From the NCBI RefSeq assembly GCF_022024115.1, contig NZ_CP091792.1:1736001-1800000 (forward strand): a stretch of 64,000 nucleotides of DNA, written 5' to 3'. Source of the DNA: Prevotella communis. Lineage in GTDB: Bacteria > Bacteroidota > Bacteroidia > Bacteroidales > Bacteroidaceae. The notes beneath the pieces are model-generated. The model had not been told where the DNA came from, did no database searches, and saw only the letters and a list, made by a program, of their open reading frames with translations. A program made the position numbers and the translations under genes. Of this stretch, positions 35,181-44,566 are shown in pieces; the stretch's first letter is position 1; the number at the start of each line of letters is the position of its first letter.

Positions 35181-37475
35181 ATGAAAAAATTCCTTCTTTC
35201 TGTATGTGCTCTTCTCTCAATGGTAGGAGCACAGGCCCAGGATGTTGTCACGCATGCCGTGGCACGGGATTTCAATGTGAATCAGGCGCAGATTATACAG
35301 ACATCGGGCGACAAGAAATACTATAATACGACGGATGTGTCGGCTATAGACCTTGATCAGGCTACAGGATGCATCACCGTGAATTTGGGGACAGGGACAG
35401 ATGTCTTTAATGGTTCCGTGTCGGGTATCGTCTTTACCAAGAAACTCTCGAATGCGCAAGGTGTTCAGATTATTGATGCACAAGGATGGCTGGAATCGGC
35501 TTTCGTGAAATTTGCCGATTATGCCGGCGCCACTACTTATCATGTCTATGTGAAGGGAGGAAAGTATGCTGATTTTACCCGTATTGATGACCAGCTCATC
35601 CGTAGTTACGGCACCTATAACCGTGCTGATGCCATGGGCCTGAAAGCTGGTGAGTATGCCTTGAAGGTGGTACCTGTTATTGATGATACGGAGGTAGAGG
35701 CTGGTGCTAATGTGGTTTCCGGACTTGTGGTCAGGAATTACAACCGTGATGGTTATGCGCATCATCAGGCAACGGCAGGTATCGGTGCCTACAATAATGA
35801 TGGTACGCTGAAGTCTGATGCACGTGTGCTCTATGTCAGTAAGGCGAATGCCAAGACGGTAACCCTCGAGATGCAGGTCGGAAGTAATAAATATGAGACG
35901 CGTACCGGTATCCAGAGTATCATCCAGGCTTATGAAAAAGGTGTTGAGACGCGTCCGTTGGCCATCCGTATCATCGGTTTGCTGAAGATGGACGATATGC
36001 CTACGCTGGGTAGCAGCAGTATCGGTTTGCAGGTGAAAGGCAAGGGACAGAATATGAACCTCACTATTGAGGGCGTCGGTTCCGATGCTACTTTTCACGG
36101 CTTCGGTGTCCTGGTACGTGCCTGCAGATATGTGGAACTGCGAAATCTCGGCGTGATGATGCATGAAGAGGATGGCATCAGTTTTGATACGGATAATGAA
36201 CATGTATGGGGACACAACCTTGACATTTTCTATGGCAGGAATCATGGTGGCGACAAGGCTAAGGGCGATGGCTCTTTCGATGTGAAGGGTACGTTCTATT
36301 GCACGGTTAGCGATAACCATTTCTGGGACAGCGGTAAGTGTAACCTCAACTCGAATGGTGATGAGGTGGATTACGTGACCTATCGCCATAACTGGTACGA
36401 CCACTCCGACTCTCGTCATCCGCGTGTACGTAAGTCGAAACATCTGCATGTGTACAACAACTATTTCGATGGTAATGCGAAGTATGGCGTTGGTGCAACC
36501 ACCGGCTCATGTATCTTTGTGGAGAAGAATTACTTCCGCAACTGCAAATATCCCATGCTGATTTCCAAACAGGGGTCTGACATCCATAATGGCGTTGGTT
36601 CGGCTGCTGATACGAAAGGCACATTCTCCAGTGAAGACGGTGGTATCATCAAGGCCTACGATAATTTTATGACCGGTCAGAAGAGTTTCGAGCCTTATGT
36701 GGCTGGGCATACAACTTACAGTAAGCATTTTGATGCCTATGTAGTGGAGAACCGTGGTGACCAGGTGCCTGCGGAAGTCGTTACCCTTCAGGGAGGTACG
36801 GGCTATAATAACTTTGACACCGATGCTGATTTCTATACCTATACGCCTACAGACACTCAGGATGTGCCTGCTGTTGTTACAGGTTGGTATGGTGCAGGCC
36901 GCTGTGAACATGGTGACTTCCAGTATACCTTTAATAATGCGACGGAGGATGCGAACTACGATGTCATCCTTGACCTCTCGAATAAACTCGAAGCCTATAT
37001 CAGTTCGTTGGTGAAAATCTATGGTGACATGGGTGCTGTTACGGCCGACCCTGACCCCACACCCGATCCGACGCCCGATCCGGAACCTCAGGAAGGTAAC
37101 ATCATCTGTACTTTTGACGGGTCGCCTTCAAATTCGATGTTCACCGTCAGTTCTACCACCGCTTATGGCGATGGTAAGATAACCTATGACGGTACTTATC
37201 TGAAGAAAGGTGTTAAACTCGACAGTAAGGGCGCCATCTGCTTCACCCCTCAGAAGGATTACAACATGATCCTTGTCCTGGCTACGGCAAAGTCAGGACG
37301 TGACGTCAAACTCAACGACGTGAAGACCACCGTTAGTGGTACCGAGAATACTGCTGGTGCCTACTATGAGTTACAGCCCATCGCCCTGACATCTGGTACT
37401 ACCTACACGATACTCAAGGGTAGTGCCGAGTCACTCGTGATGATGATTAAACTGGTGGAAGTTAATCATCAATAA
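35181..37475 (+). CDS. Secreted pectate lyase, PL1-like
   Basis: This 764-residue protein has a signal peptide (residues 1-19, ending AQAQ) and an N-terminal region of about 220 residues. A parallel beta-helix polysaccharide lyase domain (about 225-615) follows. The PL1-type catalytic region reads YRHNWYDHSDSRHPRVRKSK (about 401-420), in which the second Arg-rich part holds the probable catalytic arginine, and HVYNNYFDG follows. A Pro-Asp linker (DPDPTPDPTPDPEP, about 620-635) leads to a C-terminal beta-rich module of about 130 residues, perhaps carbohydrate binding. It would cleave pectate by beta-elimination outside the cell. No T9SS signal is seen on this protein. A long terminator follows. 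Confidence 0.88.
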   Translation: MKKFLLSVCALLSMVGAQAQDVVTHAVARDFNVNQAQIIQTSGDKKYYNTTDVSAIDLDQATGCITVNLGTGTDVFNGSVSGIVFTKKLSNAQGVQIIDAQGWLESAFVKFADYAGATTYHVYVKGGKYADFTRIDDQLIRSYGTYNRADAMGLKAGEYALKVVPVIDDTEVEAGANVVSGLVVRNYNRDGYAHHQATAGIGAYNNDGTLKSDARVLYVSKANAKTVTLEMQVGSNKYETRTGIQSIIQAYEKGVETRPLAIRIIGLLKMDDMPTLGSSSIGLQVKGKGQNMNLTIEGVGSDATFHGFGVLVRACRYVELRNLGVMMHEEDGISFDTDNEHVWGHNLDIFYGRNHGGDKAKGDGSFDVKGTFYCTVSDNHFWDSGKCNLNSNGDEVDYVTYRHNWYDHSDSRHPRVRKSKHLHVYNNYFDGNAKYGVGATTGSCIFVEKNYFRNCKYPMLISKQGSDIHNGVGSAADTKGTFSSEDGGIIKAYDNFMTGQKSFEPYVAGHTTYSKHFDAYVVENRGDQVPAEVVTLQGGTGYNNFDTDADFYTYTPTDTQDVPAVVTGWYGAGRCEHGDFQYTFNNATEDANYDVILDLSNKLEAYISSLVKIYGDMGAVTADPDPTPDPTPDPEPQEGNIICTFDGSPSNSMFTVSSTTAYGDGKITYDGTYLKKGVKLDSKGAICFTPQKDYNMILVLATAKSGRDVKLNDVKTTVSGTENTAGAYYELQPIALTSGTTYTILKGSAESLVMMIKLVEVNHQ

Positions 37476-37496
37476 GATTATCTGTAGGATAACGAC

Positions 37497-37546
37497 GTAT
37501 ATAAAAAGACGGACGTGAAAACTATCACGTCCGTCTTTTTATATAC
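37497..37546. terminator. Bidirectional terminator between the pectate lyase and GGGtGRT genes
   Basis: A perfect 22-bp stem joins 37497-37518 and 37525-37546 with a 6-nt loop. Runs of A and T at the stem base give a U-tract on either strand, and it sits between convergent genes. Confidence 0.9.
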
Positions 37547-37560
37547 AAGTAATGTAGGAA

Positions 37561-38574
37561 TTACTTCTTGTTCAGGGCGAGGTCAATCTCTACTGCGATA
37601 GAAACGGTAGCACCTACCATGGGGTTGTTACCAATACCCAGGAAGCCCATCATCTCTACGTGTGCAGGAACAGAAGAAGAACCTGCAAACTGAGCGTCTG
37701 AGTGCATACGCCCCATAGTATCGGTCATACCGTAAGAAGCAGGACCTGCAGCCATGTTATCGGGGTGCAGAGTACGACCGGTACCACCGCCTGATGCTAC
37801 AGAGAAGTAGGGCTTACCAGCGAGCACACGCTCCTTCTTATAGGTACCAGCAACGGGGTGCTGGAAGCGGGTGGGGTTGGTAGAGTTACCAGTAATTGAT
37901 ACGTCAACGTTCTCCTTCCACAGGATAGCAACACCCTCACGAACGTCGTCAGCACCGTAGCACTTTACCTTAGCGCGAGGACCGTCAGAATAAGGAACTT
38001 CCTTAACGACCTTCACCTCACCAGTGTAGTAGTCGAACTGAGTCTGTACGTATGTGAAACCGTTGATACGGCTGATGATCATAGCAGCGTCCTTACCAAG
38101 ACCGTTCAGGATAACGCGGAGGGGCTTTTTACGCACCTTGTTAGCCTTCTCGGCAATCTTGATAGCACCCTCGGCAGCAGCGAATGACTCGTGACCAGCC
38201 AGGAATGCGAAGCACTCGGTCTCCTCGCGGAGCAGACGGGCAGCCAGGTTACCGTGACCCAGACCAACCTTACGGTCGTCAGCAACAGAACCGGGGATAC
38301 AGAAGCTCTGCAGACCGATACCGATAGCCTCAGCAGCCTCGGCAGCGCTCTTTACGCCCTTCTTGATAGCGATGGCAGCACCGCAAACATATGCCCATTT
38401 AGCGTTCTCGAAGCAGATACGCTGGGTCTCTTCACACATCTGATAGGGATCAACGCCAGCCTTCTCGCAAATCTCGTTAGCCTCTTCAATGCTATTGATG
38501 CCGTTCTCCTTCAGAGCAGCCAGCACCTGGTTGATGCGACGCTCGTAGCTCTCGAATGATACTTTTCTAATCAT
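37561..38574 (-). CDS. GGGtGRT-family protein
   Basis: This 337-residue soluble protein has the motif that names its family, GGGTGRT at 262-268, followed by LHPDNMAAGPASYGMTDTMG. It has many cysteines (C36, C47, C54, C64, C92, C121, C205), and H128 lies in FLAGHES. The biochemical role of the family is not established. It lies 14 bp downstream of an IscU-like scaffold gene on the same strand, a pairing found in many anaerobes, so I infer a role linked to an iron-sulfur cluster or to sulfur chemistry. Confidence 0.88.
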   Translation of the reverse strand: MIRKVSFESYERRINQVLAALKENGINSIEEANEICEKAGVDPYQMCEETQRICFENAKWAYVCGAAIAIKKGVKSAAEAAEAIGIGLQSFCIPGSVADDRKVGLGHGNLAARLLREETECFAFLAGHESFAAAEGAIKIAEKANKVRKKPLRVILNGLGKDAAMIISRINGFTYVQTQFDYYTGEVKVVKEVPYSDGPRAKVKCYGADDVREGVAILWKENVDVSITGNSTNPTRFQHPVAGTYKKERVLAGKPYFSVASGGGTGRTLHPDNMAAGPASYGMTDTMGRMHSDAQFAGSSSVPAHVEMMGFLGIGNNPMVGATVSIAVEIDLALNKK

Positions 38575-38588
38575 AATTTCTGTCCTCC

Positions 38589-39290
38589 TTACTCTTTACG
38601 TGGGTCAATAGCCTTAACAATTCCCTGCTCAGCAGTTGTACGACCATAAGAACCTGTGAACTTCTTCACAGCCTCGTTGGCGTCCATGCCGTCCTTGATA
38701 GCTTCCATCATCTTGCCCAGGTGTACGTACTCGTAACCGCAAACCTGATTGTCCTTATCCAGGAACTGCTTGGTGATGTAACCCTCAGTGAGCTCCAGAT
38801 AACGGGTACCCTTGGCAACGGTGCCATAGAGTGTACCAGTCTGTGAGCGCAGACCCTTACCCAGGTCTTCCAAACCAGCACCGATAACCAGACCGCCCTC
38901 AGAGAAAGCACTCTGTGTACGTCCGTAAACGATCTGCAGGAACAGCTCGCGCATAGCGGTGTTGATAGCGTCACAAACGAGGTCGGTGTTCAGAGCCTCG
39001 AGAATGGTCTTACCAGGCAGAATCTCAGAAGCCATAGCTGCAGAGTGAGTCATACCCGTGCAACCAATAGTCTCAACGAGAGCCTCCTGAATAACGCCGT
39101 CCTTTACGTTCAGGCTCAGTTTGCAGGCACCCTGCTGAGGAGCGCACCAGCCAATACCATGGGTATAGCCCGAAATGTCCTTGATCTCTTTGGCCTGAAT
39201 CCACTTGCCCTCTTCGGGGATGGGAGCAGGACCGTGGTTGGGGCCTTTGGCCACAACGCACATGTTTTCAACTTCCTTAGAATAAATCAT
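38589..39290 (-). CDS. IscU/NifU-like iron-sulfur scaffold protein
   Basis: This 233-residue protein has an IscU-like core: C49 and C56 (GWCAPQQGACKL), C77 in ETIGCTGMTHSAAMASEILP and C106 in LNTDLVCDAI. The order matches the cluster-holding cysteines and the GC...SA...S...GK pattern of scaffold proteins. It is longer than IscU (about 130) because of a C-terminal extension (from about 130) with FSEGGLVIGAGLEDLGKGLR. There is no cysteine desulfurase next to it; its partner is the GGGtGRT protein. Confidence 0.85.
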   Translation of the reverse strand: MIYSKEVENMCVVAKGPNHGPAPIPEEGKWIQAKEIKDISGYTHGIGWCAPQQGACKLSLNVKDGVIQEALVETIGCTGMTHSAAMASEILPGKTILEALNTDLVCDAINTAMRELFLQIVYGRTQSAFSEGGLVIGAGLEDLGKGLRSQTGTLYGTVAKGTRYLELTEGYITKQFLDKDNQVCGYEYVHLGKMMEAIKDGMDANEAVKKFTGSYGRTTAEQGIVKAIDPRKE

Positions 39291-39330
39291 TGTTACCTAT
39301 TTTAAAATAGTGAAATTAATTTCGTGGCTG

Positions 39331-39338
39331 CAAAGTTA
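39331..39338 (-). promoter_or_regulatory. Candidate -7 box of the IscU-like/GGGtGRT operon
   Basis: The minus-strand sequence TAACTTTG followed by C lies about 40 nt before the start. No good -33 box is seen. Confidence 0.5.
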
Positions 39339-39389
39339 CGAATTTTCAATGAGAATACCTAAAAATGAGTAGAAAAAAATTGTTATGTA

Positions 39390-39424
39390 AAACAGAAAAG
39401 GGGCGGATTTATATCCGTCCCCTT
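39390..39424 (-). terminator. Intrinsic terminator of htpG
   Basis: Arms at 39398-39408 and 39413-39424 form a G/C-rich stem with one bulge. On the minus strand it is followed by a T-rich run, just after the htpG stop. Confidence 0.75.
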
Positions 39425-39449
39425 GTTATGAAGTGTAATTTTGTAATCT

Positions 39450-41504
39450 CTACTTGATAAGTTCAACGCTACGCTGCAGGAACTTATCGAGTGCTTCGCC
39501 CTTAAGCATACCGTTCTGGAGCAGGGCCAGGTCGATGAGCTGATGGATGACGTCGTTCTTCTCAGCAAAGCCGCGAAGCACGCCTTCCTTCTTCTCTTTC
39601 TGTTCGTCGATAGCCTTCTGGGTATTGGCCTTGTCGTCCTTGATTTCCTGTGAAATTTCCTCAGGCTTCTTACCCTCTGTCTGCTGGTTCAGCGCAGCCA
39701 GACGGGCTTCCTGTCCCTTGATTTCACCCTCGATGGGCTTGAGCTCTTCACCCAGTTGGGCCTGAGCATCGCCAAGTACACGCTTAATCAGGGCGTGATC
39801 ACTATTCAGCACGATGTTGAATGTGTCGGGCATCTGTCCGTAGAAGCCCATGCCACTCTGATAACGGCTCATCTCCTTCATACGGCGCATCCACTCGTTT
39901 TGTGTGATGACAACAGGACGCTGTTCGCTGCCCAGGGCGTTCACCTCAACGATAAACTCAGCCTTGTCGAGTTTAGGCATCTGAGTCTGGAACATGGCTG
40001 ACAGATTGTCACGCTCTGTGTCACTCAGGTCTGTCTTGGACTTGTCTTCCTTCTGGATGAGGTGATCTACGGTGTCAGAGTCAACACGTGTGAAACGACT
40101 CTTTTCGAATTTCTGCTCCAAGGTCTGGATACAAGGAACGTCAAGCTGTCCGTCGAAGAGCAGCACAGAGTAGCCCTTGTCCTGGGCAGCCTTGATATAA
40201 GAGTACTGGTCGTCCTTTTTTGTAGCATAGAGGTAAACCAGATTGCCGTCCTTATCCTTCTGGGCAGCCTCGATGAGCGTCTTGTACTCGTCGAATGTGA
40301 AGTATTTACCCTCTGTATCCTTGAAGAGTGAGAAGTCCTTGGCACGATCATAGAAATTCTCCTCGGTCAGGATACCGTAGTTGATGAAGAGTTTCAGGTC
40401 GTCCCATTTCTCCTCATAGGCCTTGCGGTCCTCATTGAAGATAGCCTTCAGTCGGTCAGATACCTTCTTGGTGATATAGGTAGAGATCTTCTTGACCTCA
40501 CGGTCGCTCTGGAGGTAAGAACGAGACACGTTCAGAGGAATGTCGGGTGAGTCGATAACACCATGAAGCAGGGTCAGGAACTCTGGTACGATACCCTCTA
40601 CCTGATCGGTCACGAACACCTGATTGCAGTAGAGCTGAATCTTGTTCTTCTGCAGTTCCAGCGAGTTCTTGATGCGTGGGAAGTAAAGAATACCCGTAAG
40701 GTTAAATGGATAGTCCACGTTCAGGTGAATCCAGAACAGAGGTTCATCGTGCATGGGGTAGAGGGTACGGTAGAACGACTTGTAGTCCTCATCCTTCAGC
40801 GTAGAGGGAGTCTTCGTCCACAGCGGCTCTACATTATTAATAATGTTATCCTCGGCTGTCTCTACCTGTTTGCCGTCTTTCCACTCAGTCTTCTTACCAA
40901 AAGCCACGGGAACGGGCAGGAACTTGCAATACTTGTTCAGCAGTCCCTCAAGCTTGAACTTATCGAGGAATTCCTTGGAGTCATCATCGACATAGAGGAT
41001 GATGTCAGAACCGTGAGCCTCGCGCTCAGCATCATCAATCTCATAGGCTGGCGAACCGTCGCAGCTCCATTTCACGGCCTTTGAACCCTCTTTCCATGAC
41101 TTGGTGATAATCTCCACCTTCTTGGAAACCATGAATGAAGAGTAGAAACCCAGACCGAAGTGACCAATGATATTGTTGGCATTATCCTTATATTTCTCAA
41201 GGAAATCGGTTACGCCTGAGAAGGCTATCTGATTGATATACTTGTCAATCTCCTCCTCGGTCATGCCGATACCGTGGTCGCTGATGGTGATGGTTCCTTT
41301 TTCGGTATCCAGGCTGACGCGTACGGTCAGGTCATCCAGTTCACCAGTATATTCACCCTTCTCTTTGAGAGTCTTTAATTTCTGTGTGGCATCCACAGCG
41401 TTAGACACCATCTCACGAAGGAAAATCTCCTGATCGCTATAGAGAAACTTTTTGATGACGGGGAAAATGTTCTCGGTCGTAACCCCGATATTGCCTTTTT
41501 GCAT
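39450..41504 (-). CDS. htpG: Hsp90-family chaperone HtpG
   Basis: HtpG is the bacterial Hsp90, an ATP-driven dimeric chaperone of the cytoplasm. The 684-residue protein has the GHKL ATPase domain: EIFLREMVSNAVDATQKL, SDHGIGMTEEEID, and GHFGLGFYSSFMV with the ATP lid. A middle domain (DEPLFWIHLNVDYPFNLTGI, LNVSRSYLQSD) and a C-terminal dimerisation part with a charged coiled segment near residue 600 follow. It has its own terminator, and lies downstream of the uvrB terminator, so it is probably transcribed alone. Confidence 0.97.
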   Translation of the reverse strand: MQKGNIGVTTENIFPVIKKFLYSDQEIFLREMVSNAVDATQKLKTLKEKGEYTGELDDLTVRVSLDTEKGTITISDHGIGMTEEEIDKYINQIAFSGVTDFLEKYKDNANNIIGHFGLGFYSSFMVSKKVEIITKSWKEGSKAVKWSCDGSPAYEIDDAEREAHGSDIILYVDDDSKEFLDKFKLEGLLNKYCKFLPVPVAFGKKTEWKDGKQVETAEDNIINNVEPLWTKTPSTLKDEDYKSFYRTLYPMHDEPLFWIHLNVDYPFNLTGILYFPRIKNSLELQKNKIQLYCNQVFVTDQVEGIVPEFLTLLHGVIDSPDIPLNVSRSYLQSDREVKKISTYITKKVSDRLKAIFNEDRKAYEEKWDDLKLFINYGILTEENFYDRAKDFSLFKDTEGKYFTFDEYKTLIEAAQKDKDGNLVYLYATKKDDQYSYIKAAQDKGYSVLLFDGQLDVPCIQTLEQKFEKSRFTRVDSDTVDHLIQKEDKSKTDLSDTERDNLSAMFQTQMPKLDKAEFIVEVNALGSEQRPVVITQNEWMRRMKEMSRYQSGMGFYGQMPDTFNIVLNSDHALIKRVLGDAQAQLGEELKPIEGEIKGQEARLAALNQQTEGKKPEEISQEIKDDKANTQKAIDEQKEKKEGVLRGFAEKNDVIHQLIDLALLQNGMLKGEALDKFLQRSVELIK

Positions 41505-41537
41505 ATCTTTAATATTTTGAATTGTCCGATATGCCTA

Positions 41538-41578
41538 AAAGCAAAATCCGTGCCAAGATACAACCAAGGCACGGATTT
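41538..41578 (-). terminator. Intrinsic terminator of uvrB
   Basis: An 11-bp perfect stem joins 41544-41554 (aaatccgtgcc) and 41568-41578. On the minus strand it is followed by TTTTGCTTTT. It lies 8 bp after the uvrB stop and also occupies the htpG promoter region. Confidence 0.8.
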
Positions 41579-41585
41579 CCTTGCG

Positions 41586-43604
41586 TTATTTCAGTTCTAT
41601 TTCCTTCTGCAGACGGATAATCTCGTCGCGATACTGGGCCGCTTGCAGGAAGTCCAACTGCTTGGCTGCCTCCTTCATGCGTTTGGTTGTCTCGACAATG
41701 AGCTTCTCTATCTGCGGACGTGTCATCCGTTCTACGATAGGGTCTGCAGCCATGCTGGCAGGCTGGCTTGTCGTGGCAGTCAGCTTGAGTTCCTTGATAT
41801 CCGGACGGTCGTCGCGCGACAGCGAACTCTTCAAGGACTTCTGCACCTGTTTTGGCGTGATATGATGTTCCTCGTTATAGCGCAACTGTTTCATACGGCG
41901 GCGGTTGGTCTCGTCGATCGTTTCCTGCATGGAGCGCGTGATGGTATCGGCATACATAATCACCCTGCCATTGATGTTTCGGGCTGCACGGCCGGCCGTC
42001 TGAACCAACGAACGGCGACTGCGAAGGAATCCTTCCTTGTCGGCATCGAGAATTGCCACCAACGACACCTCAGGCAGGTCCAGTCCTTCACGCAGCAGGT
42101 TGACACCCACCAGCACATCATATTCTCCCTGACGCAGTTTTTCCAGAATCTGCACACGGTCCAGTGTGGCCACATCACTATGGATATAGGCTGTGTTCAC
42201 GCCGTGGTTCAACAGGAATTCCGACAGTTCCTCCGCCATGCGTTTTGTCAGCGTTGTTACCAGCACACGTTCCTGACGCTCTATACGGATGCGGATCTCC
42301 TCCAGCAAGTCGTCAATCTGATGCTCGCTGGGACGCACCTCAATCTCAGGGTCTAGAAGACCGGTAGGACGGATCACCTGTTCTACGACAACGCCTTCCG
42401 ACTCTTCTAGCTCAAAGTCAGCAGGCGTAGCACTCACATATATCACCTGGTTGACCTCCTTCTGGAACTCGTCGAATGTCAGCGGACGGTTGTCGAACGC
42501 CGCAGGCAGACGGAAACCGTATTCCACCAAGTTCGTCTTGCGTGCACGGTCGCCACCATACATGGCCCCTATCTGGGGTACAGACACATGGCTCTCGTCA
42601 ATGAAGAGCAGGAAGTCATCAGGGAAGAAATCCAGCAGGCAATATGGACGCTCGCCAGGCTGACGCCCATCAAAATAGCGTGAATAGTTCTCGATGCCGG
42701 AACAATGTCCCAGTTCCTTGATCATCTCCATGTCATATTCCACGCGTTCCTTGATGCGCTGTGCCTTGATTCCATCGCCCAGTTCCTCAAAGAAAGCCAC
42801 CTGTTTGGTGAGGTCATCCTGAATATCATGTATGGCCTTGTTGGTTTGCTCCTGCGTAGTCATAAAGAGGTTGGCAGGGTATATCTTATACTCCGCATAG
42901 CGACCCATACGCAGCATGGTGACAGGTTCCAGTTCCTCGATCGTGTCAATTTCGTCATCCCAGAAATTGATGCGCAGGATCTTCTCGCTGTAGGCCATGT
43001 AGATATCTACGGTATCACCCTTCACACGGAAGTTTCCACGTTCCAGCGCCAGGTCGTTCCTGACGTAGAGAGACTGCACTAATTTTCTTAACAAAGCATT
43101 ACGCTCGATGTTCTGCCCCTGGCGGATTTCTATCACGTTTTCTGACAAGGCGTTAGGGCTTCCCATGCCGTAGATGCATGAAACAGAAGATACAACGACC
43201 ACATCTTTTCGTCCTGAAAGCAAACTGCTTACGGCCGAAAGGCGCAGGCGGTCTATCTCCTCGTTGATAGCCAGGTCCTTTTCGATATACGTATCGCTGG
43301 ATGGCAGGTAAGCCTCCGGTTGGTAGTAGTCATAATAGCTGACATAATACTCAACGGCGTTGTCAGGGAAGAAGCCCCGCATCTCATCGTACAACTGGGC
43401 TGCAAGGGTCTTGTTGTGACTAAGAATCAGGGTAGGGCGGTTCACGTTGGCAATCACGTTTGCCATCGTAAATGTTTTTCCTGATCCGGTAACACCCAGC
43501 AATACCTGGGCCCGGTCACCGCGGTTTACACCGTCGGTCAGTTCTCGAATTGCCTCTGGCTGATCACCAGTAGGTTTGTATTTAGAAGTCAGTTTAAAGT
43601 CCAT
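41586..43604 (-). CDS. uvrB: Excinuclease ABC subunit UvrB
   Basis: UvrB is the damage-verifying helicase of nucleotide excision repair. The 672-residue protein shows Walker A LGVTGSGKTFTMANV, the beta-hairpin region YYVSYYDYYQPEAYLPSSDT, DEAD-type FIDESHVSVPQ and helicase motif VGVNLLREGLDLPEVSLV. The C-terminal UVR coiled coil (MKEAAKQLDFLQAAQYRDEI) that binds UvrC is present. I start it at 43604 (MDFKLTSKYKP); an upstream TTG overlaps the promoter -7 box. The ATG is only 9 nt from that box. Confidence 0.97.
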   Translation of the reverse strand: MDFKLTSKYKPTGDQPEAIRELTDGVNRGDRAQVLLGVTGSGKTFTMANVIANVNRPTLILSHNKTLAAQLYDEMRGFFPDNAVEYYVSYYDYYQPEAYLPSSDTYIEKDLAINEEIDRLRLSAVSSLLSGRKDVVVVSSVSCIYGMGSPNALSENVIEIRQGQNIERNALLRKLVQSLYVRNDLALERGNFRVKGDTVDIYMAYSEKILRINFWDDEIDTIEELEPVTMLRMGRYAEYKIYPANLFMTTQEQTNKAIHDIQDDLTKQVAFFEELGDGIKAQRIKERVEYDMEMIKELGHCSGIENYSRYFDGRQPGERPYCLLDFFPDDFLLFIDESHVSVPQIGAMYGGDRARKTNLVEYGFRLPAAFDNRPLTFDEFQKEVNQVIYVSATPADFELEESEGVVVEQVIRPTGLLDPEIEVRPSEHQIDDLLEEIRIRIERQERVLVTTLTKRMAEELSEFLLNHGVNTAYIHSDVATLDRVQILEKLRQGEYDVLVGVNLLREGLDLPEVSLVAILDADKEGFLRSRRSLVQTAGRAARNINGRVIMYADTITRSMQETIDETNRRRMKQLRYNEEHHITPKQVQKSLKSSLSRDDRPDIKELKLTATTSQPASMAADPIVERMTRPQIEKLIVETTKRMKEAAKQLDFLQAAQYRDEIIRLQKEIELK

Positions 43605-43613
43605 TTCAACCTG

Positions 43614-43621
43614 CAAAGTTA
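43614..43621 (-). promoter_or_regulatory. Candidate -7 box of uvrB
   Basis: The minus-strand sequence TAACTTTG followed by C lies 9 nt before the uvrB ATG, so the leader would be only a few bases. The -33 box is unclear. Confidence 0.5.
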
Positions 43622-43672
43622 CTAATTTTCTGTGAAATGTGTATAATCTGCGGTTAAAAAATATGTAAACGC

Positions 43673-43703
43673 TTTGTATTTTGAGGGGAAATTTGTAATT
43701 TTG
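43673..43703 (+). promoter_or_regulatory. Promoter of the bamD operon
   Basis: TTTG at 43673-43676, a 19-bp spacer and TAATTTTG at 43696-43703 match the consensus, 20 nt before bamD. Confidence 0.75.
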
Positions 43704-43723
43704 CAGTCCAAAATCTGTAATTA

Positions 43724-44551
43724 ATGAAAATCAGAACCATCATATTGTGCTCCGTCGCAGCCATGATGACGGGATGCGCAGGCGAGTTTAACAGGGTTAT
43801 CAAGAGTAGCGACTATGATTATCGTTACGAATATGCCAAGCAATGTTTTGCAGAAGGCAAGTTTGGCCGTGCAGAAATATTGCTGCAGGACCTGATAACT
43901 TTGAAGAAGGGTACTGACGAGGCAGAGGAAGCCCTCTATATGTTGGCCATGTCGCAGTATATGAACCACGACTTTGAGTCAGCTGAAGCCACGTTCAGGA
44001 AGTACTTCTCTTCTTACCCCAAGGGTTTTTATGCTGAGCAGGCTATGTTCTATGTAGGCCAGTCGCTTTATGAGAGCGCTCCGGAGCCCCGTCTGGACCA
44101 GACGCCTACCATTGGTGCCATCAACGCCTATCAGCAGTTCCTGGATTTCTATCCCAACTCCCAGTTGCGTGAACGTGCTCAGGACAGGCTCTTTGAGTTG
44201 CAGGACAAGCTGGTCATGAAAGAGCTCCTGTCTGCCCAGCTCTACTACAATCTGGGTGGCTATTTCGGAAATATCAACTCCAATAGCGAGAGCAATTACA
44301 GCTCAAGCATCATTGTCGCTCAGAATGCCCTGAAGACATACCCTTATTCCAATCACCGCGAGGAATTCTCGCTGCTGATTATGAAGAGTAAGTTCGAACT
44401 GGCCGAGAATTCCAGCGCAGACAGGAAACTGGAGCGCTATCAGGATGCTGAGGATGAATGCTATGGATTCCTGAATGAGTATCCTGAGTCCAAGGACAAG
44501 GCCTTGGCTGAGAAGTATATTGAGAAATGCAAGAAAATAACGAAAGATTAA
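43724..44551 (+). CDS. bamD: Outer membrane assembly lipoprotein BamD
   Basis: BamD is the essential lipoprotein partner of BamA in outer-membrane beta-barrel assembly. The 275-residue protein has a lipoprotein signal with lipobox MTGC (lipid cysteine C18). It then has about five TPR-like repeats (YEYAKQCFAEGKFGRAEILL; YMNHDFESAEATFRKYFSSY; NAYQQFLDFYPNSQLRERAQ). It is followed after 15 bp by the omega subunit gene, so a membrane assembly gene and an RNA polymerase gene share a transcript. Confidence 0.93.
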   Translation: MKIRTIILCSVAAMMTGCAGEFNRVIKSSDYDYRYEYAKQCFAEGKFGRAEILLQDLITLKKGTDEAEEALYMLAMSQYMNHDFESAEATFRKYFSSYPKGFYAEQAMFYVGQSLYESAPEPRLDQTPTIGAINAYQQFLDFYPNSQLRERAQDRLFELQDKLVMKELLSAQLYYNLGGYFGNINSNSESNYSSSIIVAQNALKTYPYSNHREEFSLLIMKSKFELAENSSADRKLERYQDAEDECYGFLNEYPESKDKALAEKYIEKCKKITKD

Positions 44552-44566
44552 TTTTATAATACAAAG

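Noticed and set aside
43604..43616. Alternative TTG start of uvrB
   Set aside because: The TTG is part of the promoter -7 box, so it cannot be on the mRNA.
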